From positions 868,001 to 932,000 of the forward strand of contig JBAJFG010000240.1 in NCBI GenBank assembly GCA_037903475.1: a DNA stretch of 64,000 nucleotides. The letters are read 5' to 3'. The first letter of the stretch is position 1; every line of letters begins with the position of its first letter. The translations under genes were made by a program, and so were the position numbers. Below, one piece after another: positions 57,691 to 64,000 of this stretch. Source of the DNA: Ancylostoma caninum. Taxonomy: Eukaryota > Nematoda > Chromadorea > Rhabditida > Ancylostomatidae. The notes under the pieces are model-generated. The model made no database searches. It was not told the DNA's origin and was given only the letters and a program-made list of their open reading frames with translations.

Positions 57691-59144
57691 CTCCCAGAGC
57701 CGCGCTTAAAAGTAGTGTGCGGTTATAAAGACACACATGATTTTTTAGCTTTCAAAGCAGAAAATAGAGTGTTTCTTGACATTACAAGTATGCCTCTAGC
57801 TATTTGTTTACTGTGTTTGTAATACGACTAAGCCATTGTGGAATTTGTCGAACAAAATAGGCATAAGCTACCTAACCTACTCAGAAAAAAGAACTTAGCA
57901 AGGTTCAAGCGAGTAAATGGCAAAATGTCTTCCACAAATGACACAGTGAGTGGGCGGGGCCAACACTTGCGCAAAGGATGAGGTAGAATGTATTTGGGAA
58001 ACCAGGCTCAATTACCAGCCTTTGCAGTCCATGGCAGAACCTCTACAAAGGAAGCTATGATTCCTATAAAGACAGGAAACTTACTATTTTCGCAGTATGC
58101 TCGCTGTTCTCCTATCAAGACTCTCAAGAGGGTACTAATCAAAGTATGAACTCTCTTCACAAGAAAGAATAGAATAACTCAGTGTTCCAGTGCAACCCAT
58201 ATTTTACAGAAAAATTCAAAAGCACAAAAAAGCTCTTGAAAACTCGTCCATAAGTAGGTGAAACTGCTTGAGAACTCGTATATTCATAGGTAAGGAAATA
58301 CTGTGAAGTAATGTTTGATTACTAAGCATTGTGCCTGAAAAATATGACAATGGGGGAGGGAAACTTCTCCGAGAAGCTCCTATCAAACTATCGCCGGTGT
58401 CCACATCCACTTTCCGGGGTCACTTCCTGAGTGCGTTTTTTTGGCGGGGGGGGGGGGGGGGGAGCTGGTATTTATAGAAAAATGAAATGAAATTAATGAC
58501 TATGCATGTCAAATTCTCCCACACCAGACGCTCCCCCACTCATGGTCACCATTTTCAGGAGCAATGACTAGCATAGGTATTGATCGATGGAAGCTTGCAG
58601 AATAGAGAAAACGGAGTAAAAGTGCTGCCGACCTGCTTCTGTAACTCTGCAACAGCTACCTTATCCGCCGTCCCTATGTAGCGACCGTTAACCCGTCAAG
58701 CACCAGTTTTACGACGCCATGAACTCAGCAAATCTCTATGCAATTCACCTCTAATAGCACCTTGTAGTGCGAGAGAATGGGCGGAGCTTAAGTGTTACTA
58801 GTTGGTTGTGGCAATTATCCGTCACACAAAAACAACGTACGCACATTTCGGTTGCGCAAAAGTTTTACGACGAAATGATGTGGAACGCTACGCAACAGTT
58901 ACAGAGTGAAATTTATCGTGTCTGGATACGACAACTGGTACCTAGACGGGTGGGGTGTGAAAACCAGAAACTAGCAAATGAGAGGCTCAGTTTCATTTAT
59001 GAGGGAAAGTCGGAAGTGGGCGGGGTCGGTTCCGATTCATCGCAGAGCAGTGGGCGGAGAGTGGGGAGCAAGGGTTCGTGATGAGCAGAATCTGGGTAAA
59101 TGAAAGCGTTGGGTAAGTGTGGTATTATTTTGAAGATGCAATGT
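57691..59144. other. Non-coding stretch with poly-G run
   Basis: A run of 17 G lies at 58,446-58,462. A plus-strand open frame at 58,767-59,081 (104 codons) is unrecognised and unsupported. Confidence 0.35.
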
Positions 59145-59165
59145 TTATTTATTTATTTATTTATA
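59145..59165. repeat. (TTTA)n tract
   Basis: Five TTTA units followed by TAATGCACCGAAAAGGAAG. Confidence 0.6.
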
Positions 59166-59589
59166 ATGCACCGAAAAGGAAGATTTATTTTGGAAAGGAC
59201 CTTGCAACCATTGCGACCAGTAGATTACAAATGTAAAAAGAAATATAACGAATATAACAGTTGTAAGAAAAAAAAAGAAACTGTCAGGTAAATCCACACC
59301 CACAAAGATTACGTATTCGTAGGAACTGCGAAACGTTCCAATTTTCGTATGGACACCTCGAAAAAAACTTTGCGATAAAGTTTGAGCAAATTCTAGAGCA
59401 GTTGACGGGATATCGAGAAGGTCTGTTGGAGTTGTTTGCTGTTATCCTGCGGTAGAACCGAGAAACTACATGGTTCTGAACCATTTGCCACCATAAGTGA
59501 TTAAATAAGAACTGAATATTCTGTTGTTCAAGCTTGCATGCATCAGTATAGAGAATACCTAAGGTGATCGTGTTTCCACTGCACAAACT

Positions 59590-59656
59590 TACCCATCGCT
59601 AACACGGGCGTCAACACATCTATCCTGGGTAATCTCGTTGATGCATTTAAGCTCAG
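59590..59656. repeat. ATGCATC repeat family, half copy
   Basis: CATCGCTAACACGGGCGTCAACAC, TATCCTGGGTAATCTCGTTGATGCAT corresponds to the right half of the element at 51,631 (CATCGTTAGCATTGGTATCAACACG). Confidence 0.55.
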
Positions 59657-60102
59657 GAGTAATGTGCAAAAGTGATTCGGCATCAACAAAAATCCCCCCA
59701 ATTACTTTATCTCGTTGCTGAAAATTTTCTCAGATACGTCAATTCTGTAAATTTTCTAGCGATCGGCTCTTTGGTACAAGGCGAAATGTCCTGAATAGAA
59801 CTTTTCATAGTGAGTAATGCATGAGATTCATTGTTACTGATGATGAATTCCCATGTATTGTTCCCGAGTGACTTATAGGTCGGAGAGGTTGCTACTATTG
59901 TCAAAGGGTTGAGCTTATAGGCCATCTGATGAATAGGATACAAGGATGGCATCCAGTACAAATGAAGTCACATTGATTAATGCGGAATTTTATATTTTTT
60001 GTACTCTACCACAAAAAATAAAGAGTGATTACTAAAAGATAATAATTGCTGTGGAATGCGACATGATACACATATGTCCAAGCGTGTTGTGGGCACATAC
60101 AG

Positions 60103-60247
60103 TCGAGTCCGGCAGCCACTGCAAATGGGCGCCGGCGGATGCCGGCGCCCGCCACCCTCCGGCGCCCCGGTATTAATGAGCTATAAATCACTCGAGCTTG
60201 GGAGGAGGCGAAGAAAAATACAATTTTAGTCCATAGTAGACAGAGTG
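60103..60247 (+). repeat. Head-only copy of the composite tRNA-derived element
   Basis: AGTCCGGCAGCCACTGCAAATGGGCGCCGG through TTAATGAGCTATAAATCACTCGAGC and TTTTAGTCCATAGTAGACAG. It matches 23,373-23,520 closely and then stops, without the telomere-like or tRNA-like parts. The head can therefore exist alone. Confidence 0.75.
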
Positions 60248-60639
60248 CAGTGGATATGTTAAGGCTATAAAGCAGGGGACCATTTTCATAACTTTCACGT
60301 TTTTTCATTTTTGTGATTTTCATGGGGAAAGATTCCTGAATACACAATAAGCGAAGCCAACTCTTCCATTTTCTGCTATAGTACACTGCTTCGCGAATAC
60401 AAAAATATCCGTTATTCTTCTGTAGATGGACACAGTACTTCAGTTATCCCATCTGAATAATAAAGCTCATCCAATTCGGGATCCTCAGAAATAATTGAAA
60501 TCCGTATAAATTGTTCCATATCCATTGCGAAGTAGTTCTACCGCTGTCATTTATCTTTCGTGGAGCAGTCCTTTACGGCGGAGTTACCCTCTCACGGTTG
60601 CTCTCAACTTTGAAAAAGTGGTTTTTCACTGTTACTTAC

Positions 60640-61316
60640 ACAATTACTATTACTTACACTTACACTTATCGTAGTTTATCTTCGAAATTTATGCAAAACG
60701 TTGCCGGATGCCTTCCTGGACTACCCGAAGGAGATCACGGGGACGTTCCAAGCAGTGAACCCCAAACACTGCGATACTTAACTCTCGATCTCCAACGGAG
60801 TGGAACCAGCGACAGGGACAGATTGCAATCTGCCACTCAAACCACTGAGCCATCCGGGCTACTTTTTATGTTGGAGTTTGTTAGATAACTGCAGTAGCCT
60901 TAGGCATATTATATGTATTTGCAAAACGGGGGCACAGTACAGGATTCGATCCCCTGACCACCACTACGTCGATCATTCGCTCAAGCCGCTGAGCTATGCT
61001 TGCATGCGATGCAACATACAAATAGTGTCCAATCCTACTTACACTTACACTTATCGTAGTTTATCTTAGAAATTTAGGTGGAAAGGGAGTTGGGTGGGGC
61101 CACTCCTGTGAAGCCTAAGCCTAAGCCTTAAACCCATTCTTAAGCATAGGGTTAGGCTTATCTACCCTTTCTACTATGGACTGAAATTGTATTTTTCTTC
61201 GCTTTCTCCCAAGCTCGAGTGATTTATACCTCATTAATATCGGGGCGCCGGAGGGTGGCGGCGGCCGGCCCCCGCCGGCGCCCATTTGCAGAGGCTGCCG
61301 GACCGGACTGTATGTT
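60640..61316 (-). repeat. Composite tRNA-derived element, second full-layout copy
   Basis: Reading on the minus strand from 61,316: GC-rich head (61,235-61,316), body with CTCGAGCTTGGGAGAAAGCG, telomere-like AAGGCTTAGGCTTAGGCTTC near 61,115, GTGGCCCCACCCAACTCCC, then tRNA-like A (61,005-60,928) and B (60,862-60,797), and the TAAGTGTAAGTGTAAGT linker. It has one A+B pair only, where 23,373-24,440 has two. It is a strongly similar but not identical copy. Confidence 0.75.
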
Positions 61317-61547
61317 ACAATTATACCAATATCATCGTGCAAAACTCCATGATATCCAAAATATCTACATAGTTTCACTTCACATTATACTTTTATTTCC
61401 TTTACTCACTGGTCTCCGAAAATAAGAGGCAGATACGTGGCATAATTGGTGCAATAGACAAATATTCACCAAATGTTTTGGCTAAACCGTTAATTAATAC
61501 TGATGATCAATTAGCTGTGAAATTTAATTAGCCTCCCATGTTTTCAG

Positions 61548-61635
61548 AAATTTCTCTGGTGCAAAATTCCATTGCTGAGCGAGGCAAAACAATGGAAACT
61601 TTGTGGAAATTAGCCTCTAACGAAGCTTTACCCTG
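61548..61635 (+). CDS. Candidate internal exon
   Basis: Acceptor CATGTTTTCAG and donor CCTG/GTGAGT bound 88 bases open in one frame only (ISLVQNSIAERGKTMETLWK). Composition is typical of coding sequence. A following exon may begin at 62,044 (after CTCACAGAG), in phase, reading APHPTLSAITTLPAECVW. The family is unknown and the rest of the gene is not found. Confidence 0.4.
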
Positions 61636-62043
61636 GTGAGTGTTAAACGTTACCCCGAGTCGTGATAGTTCAGTAGTTGTTCTTTATATATTCTTGTTAC
61701 TAAAGTATGGTGTTGAGGCAGAATAAAGGGAGTAAATTATTAAAGTAATAATACCATAGGTACTAAATGATAATAAATGGGTGACACTAACAGGTAATAA
61801 TAGAAGTAATAAGTAAATTCGAAGTAAAGATAATAGCAGATTCTTTTCTGGTCAAGGATTACTTTTTTCATGTTACTTTTTTTATGAGTGATTAGTATAT
61901 GAGTAATGGTAGCAATCGAAGAAAATTAGAGAGGGAAATAGTAAACATTCTTCCTTTAGTTCGTCTGAAGGAAACTAGTAAACACAGCTTTCCTTTTTAC
62001 TTTGTTGTTCCTTTGTCTATGTATGGTCTATTATCTCACAGAG

Positions 62044-62130
62044 GGCGCCTCATCCGACTTTGTCTGCAATTACGACTTTGCCCGCAGAATGCGTCTGGAA
62101 GGATATTTTAGCGAATGGCAGTAGGGAAAC
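62044..62130 (+). CDS. Candidate exon following 61,548-61,635
   Basis: Two frames are open. One is in phase with the previous candidate (APHPTLSAITTLPAECVWKD). The other reads GASSDFVCNYDFARRMRLEG and stops at about 62,120. The acceptor choice (CACAG or CACAGAG) decides between them. Not recognised. Confidence 0.3.
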
Positions 62131-62289
62131 ATCAGAATGGGAGGTATCACACCATATGCACATTAAAAAAATGCAAAAAAATGGATCAGTTTGCCAAAGA
62201 AATGATGAGTTCGTAGTTGCGGACAGAGTCGGATCGGGCGCCCTCCGTGAGCTAATGGACTGTACTTCTCCTATTCTCATTTATTTATG

Positions 62290-63465
62290 AAAAATGAAAT
62301 TTGCTACGAATTCATGAAGCCAATACTCAATCCTCTTTCGAGAAGAAATAAGGGAGAGCGAAGGAGAATGCGAATTCAAGCGGGAAAATCACTTGAATGG
62401 CTGAATACACAGGAAAAGGGCAACCAACATATCTCCGACGGTGTTCAGAAATGGTTGAGATAGCGCTGTTCCATCCAGAGCTGGACAAGTTGTCCGCCAT
62501 GACATTGTCGTGGCGTTTCCGATGGCTGATAAGTGTGCAGGTGAAGTGGCAGCCAGGGACCTGATGGGATCACGACCATCTGATCGCTAGTCGTGGATGG
62601 CGAGCATTTTGTATAGGGACACACGTCGCTTTCGCATACATTGCGACGCGGCAAACATACTAAGAAAAAACGGCTCAAATGTGAAAGCTTGAACGCACGG
62701 ACAACAACGGCCCGCACGGTGAATAGCGCATTTTGCAGCGGTCTATTCAGAACGTGGTTTTAGTTTGACGTAAAGTCGCTTTGCTGTTTCATACTCTGAA
62801 TGCTCTTCCTTGTGTGTGTGCGTGTGCTGTGTGCTGCCAGCAAACATATGCTCACCAACAACAAAAACTCTTCTCAATGGACGAGTTTTCCGACCCGTTT
62901 TGCAACTTCTTTGCAATCTGTTTGGACAGGTTTGCTCGTGCTGCAGTTTTTCCTTTCATTTTGACGTCGCACAAGGTGACAGAGTTGTTGCTGGTCAGCG
63001 GACGGCTGGACGAGTTTCCACGAATTTTTTAACCATAATTCGGGGCAGGTCTATCCTCGTACAGTTCTGCTCTAATGCTCTATAGGAATTGCAAGTGTCT
63101 CTAGGGAAACTCGTTCAACAAAAAAAAAACGACTAGGACTGACTAGTTCTTAAAGAAGTCTTGCTGTTCCTTGGATCGGCTAGGGCAGAACACTGTTGAC
63201 TAGACAAAATTCAGATACCTAATTTTCGATTCATATACGTCGTTCACGTTTACATTTCTAGTTTCTATGGGCTATATAATTTATTAAGTTGAGTTCGGAT
63301 TTCGATTTTTTACTTTTAATGTATGATTTAATTTTTTAATTTTTTTATTCAAGTTCATCTTCCCAATTCCACCGGAATCTCTTTTGATTGAACGCCCAGA
63401 AATGGAAAGATCTAAATCTCCTTCATAATCTCATTCTTGAAATCCTCGACTTGCTGCACACACAG
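62290..63465. other. Non-coding stretch
   Basis: Contains a GTGTGTGTGCGTGTGCTGTGTGCTG low-complexity patch near 62,811 and A/T-rich DNA. No gene supported. Confidence 0.35.
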
Positions 63466-63469
63466 AACC

Positions 63470-64000
63470 CCTAGAACAACTTGCTAACAATTATTTGGCG
63501 AGCAAGTTTCCTATCCCATCAGAAATTTGCTCACTCCAAGACCTTTTCACAACTTGTTTTCACCTTTTCTTGGAGACAAGTTGTCAACTCTTTAACTTGT
63601 CGACAACTTGAGCTCGCCTTTTTTCCATTGACAAGTTGTCCGCTGCGCAAATTTGCTTCCGCCTTTTCTTGCTAGCAACTTGTCGGTCATCAAGAACTTG
63701 TCAAAACATGTTTTGATTGCCCTAAAGTTAACAGCAAACATTTTTTCAAAATGCTACTGCGATAACCACAGCCCCGGAGTTATGACTGGTTGCATCGCAT
63801 ATCACGCGGATAAGAAAAATAGCCTGCATCTTGCTTTTGATCTCCCTCATCAACAAGCTGAATAGTTGCCGGCAACTTGCCCACAACAAAGAAGCTTGCT
63901 GGCAGGTTGCAGTCATGAGAAAGTAGTCGACAACTTGTTTTGAATCTTCCTTGTCGCCTAGCTGTTGAGAGAAAAGGTTGGTGACAACCTGTTTTAAGCT
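63470..64000. repeat. Degenerate TTGTCGACAA repeat cluster, continuing past the window
   Basis: More than ten variants of ACTTGTCGACAACTT, CAAGTTGTCAAC and ACTTGTCRA in both orientations, interleaved with CTTTTCTTG and TTGCTNGC words. This is the same motif as the hyaluronidase intron cluster at 29,246-29,480. Its right limit is beyond the window. Confidence 0.7.

Noticed and set aside
60006..60386. 126-codon minus-strand frame
   Set aside because: It crosses the GC-rich head copy at 60,103-60,247, which explains the absence of stops.
63470..64000. CRISPR-like array of short repeats
   Set aside because: Repeats are degenerate, in both orientations, irregularly spaced and in a nuclear worm genome with no cas-like genes.

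Overview
The window is eukaryotic and almost certainly from a parasitic strongylid nematode, most likely a hookworm (Ancylostoma/Necator type). The evidence is: AT-rich DNA; small phase-consistent exons with nematode-style TTTCAG acceptors; a Tc1-family element with TA target duplications; many short foldback (MITE-like) elements; tRNA-derived SINE-like repeats that carry the nematode telomere hexamer TTAGGC; and worm-type gene families. I rebuilt genes by joining splice sites so that reading phase was kept at every junction. Species and family names come from motif recognition, not from a database search.

Left part (1-11.7 kb): two tandem, same-strand, nine-exon class A GPCR genes of the neuromedin-U-receptor type. 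They are clear duplicates, with identical intron phases, identical lengths for exons 1-8, and related introns and 3' UTRs. The first copy has three foldback insertions, and a one-base loss cuts off its C-terminal tail. From 11.7 to 14.9 kb lie intergenic DNA and a tRNA-derived repeat cassette. From 19.9 down to 14.9 kb (minus strand) is a complete nine-exon OSTalpha-like (organic solute transporter alpha) membrane protein gene, including one probable GC-AG intron and a MITE that directly abuts a splice donor.

Middle (19.9-36 kb): repeat-rich DNA with a large composite tRNA-derived element. It is followed 95 bases later by an eight-exon Ser/Thr protein kinase gene (plus strand, N-terminal exon not found) with HCD in place of the HRD catalytic motif. 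Next, on the minus strand, is a GH56 hyaluronidase gene (12 exons found, first exon missing) with an EGF-like Cys module and a Pro/Thr-rich tail. A dead Tc1-type transposon (34.3-35.7 kb) lies between the hyaluronidase and a divergent, unrecognised plus-strand gene that starts at 35,992. Seven phase-consistent exons of that gene run to 40,205.

Right part (40-64 kb): mostly non-coding, repeat-dense DNA. It holds G-rich tracts, (GA)n arrays, TTTA repeats, MITEs, a dispersed ATGCATC palindromic repeat family, a second composite tRNA-derived element, and a cluster of degenerate TTGTCGACAA repeats that also occurs in a hyaluronidase intron. A few isolated candidate exons are listed at low confidence. 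I saw no operon-like, CRISPR or bacterial-type system. The most unusual items are the composite double-tRNA-promoter element, the paired TTGTCGACAA clusters, the GPCR duplicate with a truncated tail, and the unrecognised multi-exon gene.
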